From the NCBI RefSeq assembly GCF_000429025.1, contig NZ_KE386835.1:124001-188000 (forward strand): a DNA stretch of 64,000 nt. The letters run 5' to 3'. This DNA is from Actinospineispora spinosispora DSM 44797. Its GTDB lineage: Bacteria; Actinomycetota; Actinomycetes; Mycobacteriales; Pseudonocardiaceae. Under the pieces are notes generated by a model. It saw nothing but the letters and a program-made list of their open reading frames with translations. It was not told the origin of the DNA and searched no databases. The position numbers and the translations under genes are program-made. Of this stretch, positions 31,206 to 41,945 are shown one piece after another. Within the stretch, counting starts at the first letter, position 1, and every line of letters starts with the position of its first letter.

Positions 31206-31589
31206 TCAGTCGGACGAACTCGCGGCTTTGAGCCGCGTCTCGGCGCGCGCGATCGCGGCCGCGCCCTCTTCGGTGGACGCATCCGCCTTGCTCGCGGCGG
31301 CGCGTGCACGCTCTACGTCGATCTCCTCGGCCAGCTCGGCCGACTCCGCCAGTACCGTCACACCGTCCGGCGTGATGGACAGGAAGCCGCCGTGCACGGC
31401 GACGGTGACCGAGTTGCCCTGCGGGGTGTCGATACGGACCACACCGGCCTGCTCCAGCTGAGCGAGCGTGGGCTCGTGGCCGGGCAGGACACCGATCTCA
31501 CCCTCGGTGGTCCGGGCGAACACGAAGCTCGCCTCGCCGGACCACAGCCGACGCTCGACCGCGACCAGCTCGACGGACATCTCCGCCAT
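31206..31589 (-). CDS. atpC: ATP synthase F1 subunit epsilon
   Basis: 127 residues. Rotor-stalk subunit that also limits ATP hydrolysis. Seen: N-terminal beta-sandwich (VELVAVERRLWSGEA, GVLPGHEPTLAQLE, VAVHGGFLSI) and a C-terminal helical pair ending RAETRLKAASSSD. ATG 31589 gives MAEMSVELV; an ATG nine bases downstream is possible. Ninth and last of the ATP synthase structural genes, 94 bases after atpD. Confidence 0.95.
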   Translation of the reverse strand: MAEMSVELVAVERRLWSGEASFVFARTTEGEIGVLPGHEPTLAQLEQAGVVRIDTPQGNSVTVAVHGGFLSITPDGVTVLAESAELAEEIDVERARAAASKADASTEEGAAAIARAETRLKAASSSD

Positions 31590-31683
31590 GACGTGCCTCT
31601 CTTCGTGTCTGAGTTCGAGGTTGTGTGGGTTGAGATCGTGAGAGCCGAGGGTAGCGTTCGCCACCCTCGGCTCTCACGACGGC

Positions 31684-33120
31684 TCAGCTCTGGAGCTTCT
31701 TGCGGTTCTTCTCCAGGTCGTCGAGACCACCACAGAGGAAGAACGCCTGCTCCGGCACGTCGTCGAACTCGCCCTTGGCGATCTTGTCGAACGACTCGAT
31801 GGTCTCCTTGAGCGGAACCGTCGAGCCCGGCTGGCCGGTGAACTGCTCGGCGACCAGCAGGTTCTGGGACAGGAACCGCTCGATGCGGCGGGCCCGGCCG
31901 ACGAGCTGCTTGTCCTCTTCGGACAGCTCGTCGATACCCAGAATGGCGATGATGTCCTGCAGGTCGGCGTACTTCTGCAGAATCCGCTTGACCTCGTTGG
32001 CGACGCGGAAGTGCTCGTCACCGATGTACTGCGGGTCGAGGATCCGTGACGTCGAGGTCAGCGGGTCCACAGCGGGGTAGATGCCCTTCTGCGAAATCGG
32101 CCGGGAAAGCTCCGTCGTCGCGTCCAGGTGGGCGAACGTGGTCGCCGGCGCCGGGTCGGTGTAGTCATCCGCCGGCACGTAGATGGCCTGCAGCGAGGTG
32201 ATGGACCGGCCCCGGGTCGAGGTGATCCGCTCCTGCAGCTCGCCCATCTCGTCGGCCAGGGTCGGCTGGTAACCCACGGCGGACGGCATACGGCCGAGCA
32301 GCGTGGAGACCTCCGAACCGGCCTGGGTGAACCGGAAGATGTTGTCGATGAACAGCAGCACGTCCTGGTTCTGCTCATCGCGGAAGTACTCCGCCATGGT
32401 CAGCGCGGACAGACCGACGCGCATACGCGTGCCGGGCGGCTCGTCCATCTGGCCGAACACCAGCGCGGTGTCCTTGATGACGTCGGCCTCGGTCATTTCG
32501 GTGATGAGGTCGTTGCCCTCACGGGTGCGCTCACCCACACCGGCGAACACCGACGTACCACCGAAGTTCTTGGCGACACGGGTGATCATCTCCTGGATGA
32601 GCACCGTCTTGCCGACACCGGCACCACCGAACAGGCCGATCTTTCCACCCTGCACGTACGGGGTGAGCAGGTCGATGACCTTGATGCCGGTCTCCAGCAT
32701 CTCGGTCTTGCCCTCGAGCTGGTCGAAGGCCGGAGCCTTGCGGTGGATGCCCCAGCGCTCGCCGGTGATCTCCAGGTCGGGCTTGTCCAGGCAGTCGCCC
32801 AGTGCGTTGAACACGTGGCCCTTGACCTGGTCACCGACCGGCACCGAGATCGGGCGGCCGGAGTCCTTGACCGGCGTGCCACGAACCAGACCGTCGGTCG
32901 GCTGCATCGAAATGGTGCGGACCAGGTTGTCACCCAGGTGCAGGGCGACCTCCAGGGTCAGCTTCTTGGTCTCTCCGGCGAGGGTGACCTCGACGGACAG
33001 TGAGTTGTAGAGCGCGGGCAGACCGTTGCGTGGGAACTCCACGTCGACGACCGGGCCGGTTACCCGGACAACGCGGCCGGTCTGGGTCTCTGTCGCGGTG
33101 TTGTCAGCAGTAAGGGTCAT
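31684..33120 (-). CDS. atpD: ATP synthase F1 subunit beta
   Basis: 478 residues; catalytic subunit. Seen: Walker A GGAGVGKTVLIQE, catalytic Glu in GVGERTREGND, Walker B DVLLFIDNIFRF, the PSAVGYQPTLADEMG loop and the DELSEEDKQLVGRARR C-domain with the DELSEED lever. ATG 33120 shares one base with the stop of atpG (TGATG). Confidence 0.98.
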   Translation of the reverse strand: MTLTADNTATETQTGRVVRVTGPVVDVEFPRNGLPALYNSLSVEVTLAGETKKLTLEVALHLGDNLVRTISMQPTDGLVRGTPVKDSGRPISVPVGDQVKGHVFNALGDCLDKPDLEITGERWGIHRKAPAFDQLEGKTEMLETGIKVIDLLTPYVQGGKIGLFGGAGVGKTVLIQEMITRVAKNFGGTSVFAGVGERTREGNDLITEMTEADVIKDTALVFGQMDEPPGTRMRVGLSALTMAEYFRDEQNQDVLLFIDNIFRFTQAGSEVSTLLGRMPSAVGYQPTLADEMGELQERITSTRGRSITSLQAIYVPADDYTDPAPATTFAHLDATTELSRPISQKGIYPAVDPLTSTSRILDPQYIGDEHFRVANEVKRILQKYADLQDIIAILGIDELSEEDKQLVGRARRIERFLSQNLLVAEQFTGQPGSTVPLKETIESFDKIAKGEFDDVPEQAFFLCGGLDDLEKNRKKLQS

Positions 33121-34070
33121 CAGTTGTCACTTCCTGCGGCGACGAGAGCGTCGGCGCCGCCGACAATCTCGCTGATCTCCTGGGTGATCTGGGCCTGGCG
33201 GGCCTGGTTGGCCTCCAGGGTCAGGCTCTTGATGAGGTCGTTCGCGTTGTCCGTCGCGGCCTTCATGGCCCGCTGGCGGGCCGCCGACTCGGACGCGGCC
33301 GAGTCCAGCAGCGCGGCGAACAGCCGGGAGCTGATGTACTTCGGCAGCAGTGCGTCGAACAGGGTGTCGGCGTCCGGTTCGAACGCGTATGCCCGTTCTG
33401 AGCCCGAAGAAGAAGTGCTCGCCGCGGCGTCTTCTTCCGCGTACTCGACCTCCATCGGAGCCATCCGGCGTGCCTGCGGCAGCTGGGTGACCATGTTCTT
33501 GAACTCGGTGTAGACGAGGTGCAGCTCGTCAACTCCCTGCACGCCGTCCTCGCCGGGTCCCTCGGCCGTGTCGTCGGCCCCGGCCATGAACGCCGCGACG
33601 AGTGTGTCGGCGGCTTCCTTGGCATTGAGGTACTGGGGCTGCTCGGAGAAACCGGTCCAGGACGCCTCGACCGGACGCTTACGGAAGCGGAAGTAACCCA
33701 CTCCCTTACGGCCGATCACGTAGCGAACGACGTCCTTGCCCTGCTCCCGGAGCATCTCCTCCAGCTCCCGGGCGGCCTTCAGCACGTTGGCGTTGTAGCC
33801 ACCGCACTGCCCCCGGTCACTGGTGACCACCAGGATCGCCGCGCGACGCGCGTCAGGACGCGCGACGAGCAGCGGGTGGTCCAGCGCCGAGTTGTTGGCC
33901 AGCTCGGTCAGTACCCGGGTCATCTCCTCGGCGTACGGCTTGGAGGCCTCCACCCGGGCACGCGACTTCGCGATCCGTGAGGTGGCGATCAGCTCCATCG
34001 CCCGAGTGATCTTCTTGATCGACTGCGTCGAGCGGATGCGCCGCCGCAGGACTCGAATCTGTGCCGCCAT
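33120..34070 (-). CDS. atpG: ATP synthase F1 subunit gamma
   Basis: 316 residues; central rotor shaft. Seen: N-terminal helix IRVLRRRIRSTQSIKKITRAMELI, the C-terminal helix NANDLIKSLTLEANQARQAQITQEI (read in parts) and the central Rossmann-like domain. Compared with the E. coli subunit it has an extra acidic loop (ADDTAEGPGEDGVQG) before ELHLVYTEF, at the position of the actinobacterial gamma loop described in mycobacteria as important for coupling. A second acidic/Ser-rich insertion (YAEEDAAASTSSSGSE) is also present. It lies 11 bases downstream of atpA. Confidence 0.97.
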   Translation of the reverse strand: MAAQIRVLRRRIRSTQSIKKITRAMELIATSRIAKSRARVEASKPYAEEMTRVLTELANNSALDHPLLVARPDARRAAILVVTSDRGQCGGYNANVLKAARELEEMLREQGKDVVRYVIGRKGVGYFRFRKRPVEASWTGFSEQPQYLNAKEAADTLVAAFMAGADDTAEGPGEDGVQGVDELHLVYTEFKNMVTQLPQARRMAPMEVEYAEEDAAASTSSSGSERAYAFEPDADTLFDALLPKYISSRLFAALLDSAASESAARQRAMKAATDNANDLIKSLTLEANQARQAQITQEISEIVGGADALVAAGSDN

Positions 34071-34081
34071 GAGTTACCCGC

Positions 34082-35731
<1,650 letters not shown>

Positions 35732-35791
35732 GTTCTTGGTTCCTTCTCTGCGGAGAAAATCTACGTCTCGTCAGGGCGGGTGACCGGCTAC

Positions 35792-36640
35792 CTAGCTGGG
35801 CAGCGATCGCTTCGCCGCACGCAACCGACTGGACACACTGCCGTCGATGACCTCGCCGCCGACCCGGACGAGCAATCCGCCCAGCAGCGTCGGGTCCAGC
35901 TCGATCTGCAACGACATCCGTCGGCCGTACAACCGGCTCAGCGAGTCGGTCAGCTGTTGCTCCTGCTGTGAAGTGAGTGCCACCGGCGTTCCCACATGCG
36001 CCACGTACCGGTCCCGGCGGGCAGCGGCCAGCTCGGCCAGCTCCTCCGCCGCGAGGTCGAGGCTGCGCCCGCGTGGGGTGCGCACGGTCTGTTCGAGCAG
36101 CGCCCTGGTGACCGGACTGACCTTCGACTGGCCCTCGGTCGTACCGCCGAGGACCTGGTCGAGCAGTGCGACACGGCCGTCCGCCGGGTTGCCCGGATCG
36201 ACCAGCAGCCCGGTCAGCTTCGGCTCACGGTCGAGGATCCGTCCGAACCGGAACAGCTCGTCCTCGACGTCGTCGAGGCTGCCGTCCTTCTCGGCCACGC
36301 CGAGCGTGGCCCGACGTGCGAGCACCTCGACCGCCTCGACCAGGTCCGACGGCCGTGACCAACGCCCGGACACGAGGTCCGAGACGGTGTCCAGCGCGGC
36401 GCGGCCGACCTGGCCGTTGAGCAGCTGGTCGGCCAGCTGGGACCGGTTCGCCGCCGGGACCGACGAGTCGGCCAGGTGACGACGCAGCGTCGGCTCGCCG
36501 AGCAGCAGTCGCATCACCGAGAACAACTGCTCGCCGAGGGTCTGCAGTTCGGTGACCGATGCCGCGTCGACCCGGCTGTCCAGCCGGGTCTCCGCCTCGG
36601 CGAGCGACTCACGGCTCGCGGCCTGCAGCTGTAGAGCCAT
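35792..36640 (-). CDS. atpH: ATP synthase F1 subunit delta
   Basis: 282 residues, the long actinobacterial form with an extra N-terminal helical part. It links the peripheral stalk to the top of F1. The conserved C-terminal region LEIELDP-like segment (SLQIELDPTLLGGLLVRVG) and DGSVSSRLRAAKRSL are clear. ATG 36640 overlaps the atpF stop by one base (TGATG), indicating coupling. Confidence 0.95.
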   Translation of the reverse strand: MALQLQAASRESLAEAETRLDSRVDAASVTELQTLGEQLFSVMRLLLGEPTLRRHLADSSVPAANRSQLADQLLNGQVGRAALDTVSDLVSGRWSRPSDLVEAVEVLARRATLGVAEKDGSLDDVEDELFRFGRILDREPKLTGLLVDPGNPADGRVALLDQVLGGTTEGQSKVSPVTRALLEQTVRTPRGRSLDLAAEELAELAAARRDRYVAHVGTPVALTSQQEQQLTDSLSRLYGRRMSLQIELDPTLLGGLLVRVGGEVIDGSVSSRLRAAKRSLPS

Positions 36641-37206
36641 CAGCCGGCTCCACCCGAGGTCGCCGGAGCAGCACTACCGGCCTGCTTGCCGGGCATGTCG
36701 TCCAGCTGGGAGAGGAAGCGGTCGACGGTGGAGCGCTTGCTCTGCTCGTCGGACAGCTCGTGGCCGACCAACTGCTCGGCGAGCTGAACGGACAGGCCGC
36801 CCAACTCACCGCGAAGCTGGCGAACCACCTGGTCGCGCTGCGCGGCCAACTGCTCCTCGCCACGCTGCCGGATGCGCTCCACCTCGGTGGAGGCCTGCTC
36901 GCGCATCTCCTCGCGGATCCGCTCGCCATCCGCCCTGGCGGTGTCGCGGATCTTCGCTGCCTCGGTACGAGCCTCGGCCAGCGCCTGGTCGTAGCGCTCC
37001 TCGGCGGCCTTCAGCTTGCGGCCGGCCTCCTCGGAGTCCTCGACCTGCTTCTGAATCATGTCCTGTCGCTCCTGGAGCGACTTGGACAGCGGCGGCACAA
37101 CGTACTTCCACAGCACGAACAGAATGATCACGAACGCGACCAGTTCGGCGATGAAAGTGCCGTTCGGCAGCAGGAAGTTGTCCGCTGCCAGGACGGTGCT
37201 GGTCAT
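36640..37206 (-). CDS. atpF: ATP synthase Fo subunit b
   Basis: 188 residues; peripheral stalk. Seen: short periplasmic end, one membrane helix (FIAELVAFVIILFVLWKYVV), then a long polar coiled coil rich in Arg, Glu and Ala, and a Gly/Ala-rich end. Lies 37 bases downstream of atpE. Confidence 0.96.
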   Translation of the reverse strand: MTSTVLAADNFLLPNGTFIAELVAFVIILFVLWKYVVPPLSKSLQERQDMIQKQVEDSEEAGRKLKAAEERYDQALAEARTEAAKIRDTARADGERIREEMREQASTEVERIRQRGEEQLAAQRDQVVRQLRGELGGLSVQLAEQLVGHELSDEQSKRSTVDRFLSQLDDMPGKQAGSAAPATSGGAG

Positions 37207-37243
37207 CAGGGTCTCCTGACGGTCGTCACTGGGCAGACATCGA

Positions 37244-37528
37244 TCACTGGGCGCCGAGCACGAACACGAACAGCGCCATGAAGGCCAGGTTGATGAAGTA
37301 CATGCCCTCGACCAGACCGATGATCAGGAACATGATCGTGTTCAGGCGGCCGCGGGCCTCCGGCTGACGGGCAACACCCTGAATGGTGGCCGCACCGGCC
37401 AGACCGTCACCGATAGCCGCACCGATAGCACCACCGGCGAGGGCAAGGCCACCACCGACGAACGCACCGGCCAGCTTCAGTTCGCCCGCCGCCGAGCCCT
37501 GGGCGAGCAGCTGGTTGGTCAGACTCAT
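37244..37528 (-). CDS. atpE: ATP synthase Fo subunit c
   Basis: 94 residues, two membrane helices joined by the polar loop GVARQPEARGRL. Helix 2 carries the proton-binding Glu in LIIGLVEGMYFINLAFMALF. It forms the rotating ring. ATG 37528 is chosen because AAGGAGAG sits just before it and the family starts here (MSLTNQLLAQGS); the longer frame adds an Arg-rich N-terminus. This helix-2 region is the target of diarylquinolines in mycobacteria; the sensitivity of this protein cannot be read from sequence alone. Confidence 0.97.
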   Translation of the reverse strand: MSLTNQLLAQGSAAGELKLAGAFVGGGLALAGGAIGAAIGDGLAGAATIQGVARQPEARGRLNTIMFLIIGLVEGMYFINLAFMALFVFVLGAQ

Positions 37529-37610
37529 GACTCTCCTTGGTTTTCTTTGTGGAACGTGTGTGTTTGGGGGGAGCTGTGGATTTCGAGCGGCACTGCCGGA
37601 CCGACGCTGA

Positions 37611-38366
37611 TTAGTGCGCCGCTTCGTGCTCTTCGACTGCCTCACCGAAGTAGATGATCGTCAGCAAGCTGAAGATCAACGCCTGGAGGGCACCGATGAA
37701 CATGTCGAACAGCTTCCAACCGGCATTCGGCAGCCAGAGCACGTACGCCGGCATCTGACCGATCACCGCGACCATCAAGGTGCCGGCGAAAATGTTGCCC
37801 CAGAGCCGGAGCGCCAGAGAAACCGGGCGACCGAAGTACTGGGTCACGAATTCGATCGGTGCGAGGAAGGCGTACGGCTGCGCGAGGTGCCCGAAATACT
37901 GCTTGACACCCTTTCGGCGGAAACTCACCACGTTCACCCAGATGATGACCAAAAGCGTCATCGGGTAAACGAGGTTGACGTCCGCGGTGGGAGGCGGCGC
38001 GACATGCTCGGTGGGCAGCGCGGCCAACCAGTTCGCGATCAGGATGAACGAGAACGTGGTGACACAGAGCTGGACGACGCCCTTCGGCGTACGCAGCCCC
38101 ATCTGCTCCTGCACCTGGCTCTGCACCCAGTCGACGAGCATCTCGAAGATGAGCTGCAGCTTCGTCGGCTTGCCAGCCGACGCGCCACGCGCCATGTAGA
38201 GACCCAGCCCGAGCAGGATCACCATGGCGACCAGCGTGCTGAGAATCGTATCGGTGTTGAAGGTGAGCCCGAGGAACTCGGCCGTCGGGTGGTGACCTGG
38301 CTGAATCTGCTCGGCGGCGAGCACGAGCTGCCCCGGGGCCAGGTCGACGATGTTGTTACCAGTCAT
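37611..38366 (-). CDS. atpB: ATP synthase Fo subunit a
   Basis: 251 residues with five to six membrane helices. The conserved proton-path Arg lies in VSLALRLWGNIFAGTLM; FIGALQALIFSLLTIIYF is the last helix. Overlaps the preceding atpI frame by four bases (ATGA). It is followed by atpE after 82 bases. Confidence 0.97.
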   Translation of the reverse strand: MTGNNIVDLAPGQLVLAAEQIQPGHHPTAEFLGLTFNTDTILSTLVAMVILLGLGLYMARGASAGKPTKLQLIFEMLVDWVQSQVQEQMGLRTPKGVVQLCVTTFSFILIANWLAALPTEHVAPPPTADVNLVYPMTLLVIIWVNVVSFRRKGVKQYFGHLAQPYAFLAPIEFVTQYFGRPVSLALRLWGNIFAGTLMVAVIGQMPAYVLWLPNAGWKLFDMFIGALQALIFSLLTIIYFGEAVEEHEAAH

Positions 38367-38767
38367 GACTGTCGGATCTCCTTGACCAGCGGCAGCATGG
38401 CGCTCACGATGGTGAGAAGTTGGAATACGGCAAGGCCGGCGAATACCGCGAGCCCAGCGGGGCGGAGCAACACGGCGCAGCCTAGTGCGATGACAGTGAT
38501 CACACCCAGACGGCCCAGAACACTGACCGCGAACTGTGCCCTGTTGAAGGAACCGCGATCTGAATAGCGGGCAACGGAAACTTGAGCAAGCCGCGCATTC
38601 ATCGCGCCGAGGGCCAGTCCGAGAACGCCGAGCGCCGCTTCGAGCGGCTTACCCAGCGGCAGGAGAACGGCGATCGCCACTACGGCGACCACCGAGGCCC
38701 ACAGCAAAGTTCGGCGAAGGGTCCGCCGATTGACAGGGGGCACCATCGTCGGTGCTCCGAGGGTCAC
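38363..38767 (-). CDS. atpI: ATP synthase assembly protein AtpI-like membrane protein
   Basis: 134 residues with four membrane helices (LLWASVVAVVAIAVLLPLG, LGVLGLALGAMNARLAQVSV, VITVIALGCAVLLRPAG, VFAGLAVFQLLTIVSAML). In actinobacteria a small protein of this type precedes atpB; AtpI family members help c-ring assembly. Identity comes mostly from position and topology. Overlaps atpB by four bases; an ATG 18 bases downstream is a second start. Confidence 0.8.
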   Translation of the reverse strand: MTLGAPTMVPPVNRRTLRRTLLWASVVAVVAIAVLLPLGKPLEAALGVLGLALGAMNARLAQVSVARYSDRGSFNRAQFAVSVLGRLGVITVIALGCAVLLRPAGLAVFAGLAVFQLLTIVSAMLPLVKEIRQS

Positions 38768-38843
38768 TGCGCTGCCACCTCACGTCGTTGTCGTGTAGCT
38801 CGTAGATGTCATGGAGTTGTCTTCCTTGGCTGTACTCACCGGT

Positions 38844-39047
38844 TCACATGAACTTCTTGAACTGGCCGTACATATAGAAGCAGGCAGCGACTATGCCCAG
38901 GAACAGGCCGATCAGCGCACCCACCGGGAAACTCCCGAGGCCGTGATCGACCAGCCAACCGAGACCGAACCCGACGATCAAGCATCCGGTGATGGAACTA
39001 CCCATCCCGAGCAGGTCGCCGATCTCGGGACCCTCACCGCGCGCCAC
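38844..39047 (-). CDS. atpZ: AtpZ/AtpI family small membrane protein
   Basis: 67 residues with two membrane helices: SSITGCLIVGFGLGWLVDHG and VGALIGLFLGIVAACFYMYG, ending QFKKFM. This is the short AtpZ pattern with GxxxGWxxD and a Gly-rich second helix, known from genes leading atp operons. An in-frame TGA eight codons upstream makes GTG 39047 the first possible start. It is the first gene of the operon, 76 bases before atpI. Confidence 0.85.
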   Translation of the reverse strand: MARGEGPEIGDLLGMGSSITGCLIVGFGLGWLVDHGLGSFPVGALIGLFLGIVAACFYMYGQFKKFM

Positions 39048-39377
39048 GCCGTCTTCTCGCGGGCGTCAGCGGGTAGAGCCGGCCGACTGGACACAACCAC
39101 TCAATGCTTCTCCCTTGGCGCATGACATCTACCGCTGGTCGCCTCGGTGTTTCCGCAACCGTGCGCTGTGCCACACTGACAAACGAACCCGCTTCTCAGC
39201 GGGAATGGGGCGACGCTACCACAGCGTTGCCCCATTACCTGTTGCCCCCTGACCAGGGGTAAGGGCGCGGCACTAGATCGAGCTTCCGATAGTTCCTCTA
39301 CACCAAGTTGTTTGACGTCCATCACAAGTCAACCGCCAAATGGCTGGCCTCGTGGGACAAAACACCTGATGAGGCTC
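39048..39377. promoter_or_regulatory. 330-base gap between wecA and the atp operon
   Basis: No gene can be supported here. It holds two stem structures: ATGGGGCGACGCT/AGCGTTGCCCCAT (about 39205-39235, one mismatch) and CCCCTGACCAGGGG (39245-39258), suitable for ending the wecA transcript. The remaining stretch next to atpZ should carry the atp operon promoter, but no box set is clear enough to mark. Confidence 0.55.
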
Positions 39378-40583
39378 TCAGCGAGTCTTGACACGGCCCG
39401 GTGTGCGCAATCTCGGCACGGCCGTGGCAAGCATTGCGAACAGCAACATGAACCCCACGCCCCACAAAACGAGCGCTGTGTTGTTGCTCACCGACAATGC
39501 GACCGCCCCGAAAGCCAGTACACCGGACCACAGATAGGCCAGCAGCACCGCGCGGCGCTGCGAATGCCCGATCTCCAGCAACCGGTGGTGCAGGTGCATC
39601 TTGTCCGGCGAGAACGGGCTGGTACCCGCCCTGGTCCGGCGGACGACCGCCATGAGCAGGTCGAGCAGCGGGACGAACACCACCGCGGCCAGCACGATCA
39701 GCGGCGTCATCAGGCCGACCGCGTCCTTGCCGTCGAAACGGGTGATCCGGCCGGACGCGGTGATCGTGGCGGCGGCGAGCATCACGCCGATCAGCATCGA
39801 CCCGGAGTCGCCCATGAACAGGCGCGCCGGGTTGAAGTTGTGCGGCAGGAAGCCGAAACAACCACCTGCCAGCAGGGCGGCGATCAGCGCAGGCGAGTAC
39901 GCGTTCGGGTCGTTGCCGTTGTCGTAGAGCAGCCCGAGGGAGAACAGGCACGTCGCGGTGGCCGCGATGCAGCCGAGACCGGCCGCGAGCCCGTCCAGTC
40001 CGTCCACGAAGTTCATGCCGTTGACCAGCGCGACCGTGAGCAGCACGGTGATCAGCGCGCTCTGCTCCGAGCTCAGCGACACCGGGAACCCGATGTGGCC
40101 CGGCCCGCCGCCCCACGGCACCCAGAACGTGGACCACTGGATGCCGCCCTTGAGCACCAGCAGCCCGGCGGCGGTGATCTGACCGGCCAGCTTGGTGAAC
40201 GCATCCAGCTCGTACCGGTCGTCCAGCGCGCCGACCACGACCAGCAGCGCGGCCGCGACGATCGCCCAGACGACCTCGGACGAGTACAGGAACGCCAGTC
40301 TCAGCGCCGGGAGCTGCGCGGCGACCGCGACACCGCCCAGGATGCCGGCGAAGATGGCAAGGCCGCCCCATCGCGGTGTCGGCGTGACGTGCACGTCCCG
40401 GCCGCGAGGCCAGGCCACCGCGCCGAACCGGATGGCGAGCAGCCGGACCACACCGGTCAGCAGGAACGTGACGACCGCCGCGCTGATCCCGACCAACAGG
40501 TACTCACGCAGCGGGAGGCCCTGGGCTCCCAGGCTGATCGCCGTGCCCTGCGTGGGCACGACGATCACCTGGGTCATGCTCAT
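39378..40583 (-). CDS. wecA: Undecaprenyl-phosphate GlcNAc-1-phosphate transferase (WecA/Rfe)
   Basis: 401 residues, about eleven membrane helices, MraY/WecA superfamily. It moves a sugar-1-phosphate to the lipid carrier to start arabinogalactan linker or teichoic/polysaccharide synthesis. Seen: RDVHVTPTPRWGGLAIF, VVGALDDRYELDAFTKLAGQ with the Asp-Asp pair, VNGMNFVDGLDGLAAG, FMGDSGSM and DKMHLHHRLL, all family catalytic motifs. An orthologue (rfe) lies just ahead of the atp operon in M. tuberculosis. It starts seven bases after the glyA stop. Confidence 0.93.
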   Translation of the reverse strand: MSMTQVIVVPTQGTAISLGAQGLPLREYLLVGISAAVVTFLLTGVVRLLAIRFGAVAWPRGRDVHVTPTPRWGGLAIFAGILGGVAVAAQLPALRLAFLYSSEVVWAIVAAALLVVVGALDDRYELDAFTKLAGQITAAGLLVLKGGIQWSTFWVPWGGGPGHIGFPVSLSSEQSALITVLLTVALVNGMNFVDGLDGLAAGLGCIAATATCLFSLGLLYDNGNDPNAYSPALIAALLAGGCFGFLPHNFNPARLFMGDSGSMLIGVMLAAATITASGRITRFDGKDAVGLMTPLIVLAAVVFVPLLDLLMAVVRRTRAGTSPFSPDKMHLHHRLLEIGHSQRRAVLLAYLWSGVLAFGAVALSVSNNTALVLWGVGFMLLFAMLATAVPRLRTPGRVKTR

Positions 40584-40590
40584 CAGCGTC

Positions 40591-41871
40591 TTAGCCCCTC
40601 GGGTAGGCCGGGGTGCGGGCGACGAGCGCCGACACCTCGTCCGCGACGGCTGCCAGCTCGCGGTCGCCCGCCTCGGTGCCGTGCTCGGCCTTCACCGCGC
40701 GAGCCACCAGCCTGCCGACCTGGGCCATGTCCGTCTCGGTCATGCCCTGCGTGGTGAGGCTGGGCGAACCGATCCGGATGCCGGAGGGCTTGAGCGGCGG
40801 CGCCGGGTCGTACGGGATCGCGTTCTTGTTCAGCGTGATGCGGGCGGCGTCGCAGCGCGTCTCGGCGTCGGCACCGGTGACGCCGATCGGACGCAGGTCC
40901 AGCAGCGCGAGGTGGGTGTCGGTGCCACCGGACACCGCGCGCATGCCCTCCGCCTCGAGGCTCTTGGCGAGCGCGCCGGCGTTCCCGATCACCTGCGAGG
41001 CGTAGGCCTGGTAGTCGGGGCTCGCGGCCTCCTTCAGCGCCACGGCCTTGGCCGCGACCGCGTGCATGAGCGGGCCGCCCTGGGTGAACGGGAACACGGC
41101 CTTGTCGAGAGCCTTGGCGTGTTCCTCCTTGCACAGGAACATGCCGCCGCGCGGGCCGCGCAGCACCTTGTGCGTCGTGGCGGTGACCACGTCGGCGTAG
41201 GGCACCGGGGACGGGATGGCCTTACCGGCGACCAGACCGATGAAGTGCGCGGCGTCGACCATCAGGATCGCGCCGACCTCGTCGGCGATCTCCCGGAAGA
41301 CGGCGAAGTCGATGAGCCTCGGGTAGGCCGTCGCGCCAGCGATGATGATCTTCGGCTGGTGCTGCTTCGCCAGGTCACGGACCTGGTCGTAGTCGATCAG
41401 CTCGGTGTCCTCGCGGACCGTGTAGGAGATCGCGTTGAACCACTTGCCGGAGAAGCTGACCTTCGAGCCGTGGGTCAGGTGCCCGCCCTGCTTGAGGTCC
41501 ATCGCCAGCACCGTGTCGCCGGGCTGGGCGAACGCCGCGTACACGGCGAAGTTCGCGCTCGCGCCCGAGTGCGGCTGCAGGTTCGCGTGCTCCGCGCCGA
41601 ACAGCTCCTTGGCACGCGCGATGCCGATGTTCTCGGCTTGGTCGACGACCTGGCAGCCACCGTAGTAGCGCCGCCCCGGGTAACCCTCCGCGTACTTGTT
41701 CGACAGCGTCGAGCCGAGTGCGGCGAGTACTGCCGGGCTGGTCAGGTTCTCGCTGGCGATCAGCTGCAGTCCGCCGCGCAGCCGGTCCAGCTCGTCGATC
41801 ACGATGCCGGCGATCTCCGGATCGATCTGCTGAAGTTCGTCGAAGTCAGGGCCCCAGAACGGTGTGCTCAC
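40591..41871 (-). CDS. glyA: Serine hydroxymethyltransferase (GlyA2-type)
   Basis: 426 residues, PLP enzyme converting serine and tetrahydrofolate to glycine and methylene-THF. Seen: NKYAEGYPGRRYYGG with the catalytic Glu and Tyr, PHSGASANFAVY, GGHLTHGS, and the PLP Lys in TTHKVLRGPRGG. It departs from standard GlyA in GGCQVVDQAE (family GGCEYVD) and DAAHFIGLVAG (usual HxAGLVA), features of the second SHMT that sits beside atp genes in actinobacteria, so another glyA is expected elsewhere. GTG 41871 (MSTPFWGPDF) is preferred to a longer frame. Confidence 0.92.
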   Translation of the reverse strand: MSTPFWGPDFDELQQIDPEIAGIVIDELDRLRGGLQLIASENLTSPAVLAALGSTLSNKYAEGYPGRRYYGGCQVVDQAENIGIARAKELFGAEHANLQPHSGASANFAVYAAFAQPGDTVLAMDLKQGGHLTHGSKVSFSGKWFNAISYTVREDTELIDYDQVRDLAKQHQPKIIIAGATAYPRLIDFAVFREIADEVGAILMVDAAHFIGLVAGKAIPSPVPYADVVTATTHKVLRGPRGGMFLCKEEHAKALDKAVFPFTQGGPLMHAVAAKAVALKEAASPDYQAYASQVIGNAGALAKSLEAEGMRAVSGGTDTHLALLDLRPIGVTGADAETRCDAARITLNKNAIPYDPAPPLKPSGIRIGSPSLTTQGMTETDMAQVGRLVARAVKAEHGTEAGDRELAAVADEVSALVARTPAYPRG

Positions 41872-41945
41872 GGTCCCCCACGCTACCCGCGCGCCCACCC
41901 CGGCCCCGCCTCGGCCCGGGCCGGGGCCCGGTAGGCGAAGTGCGC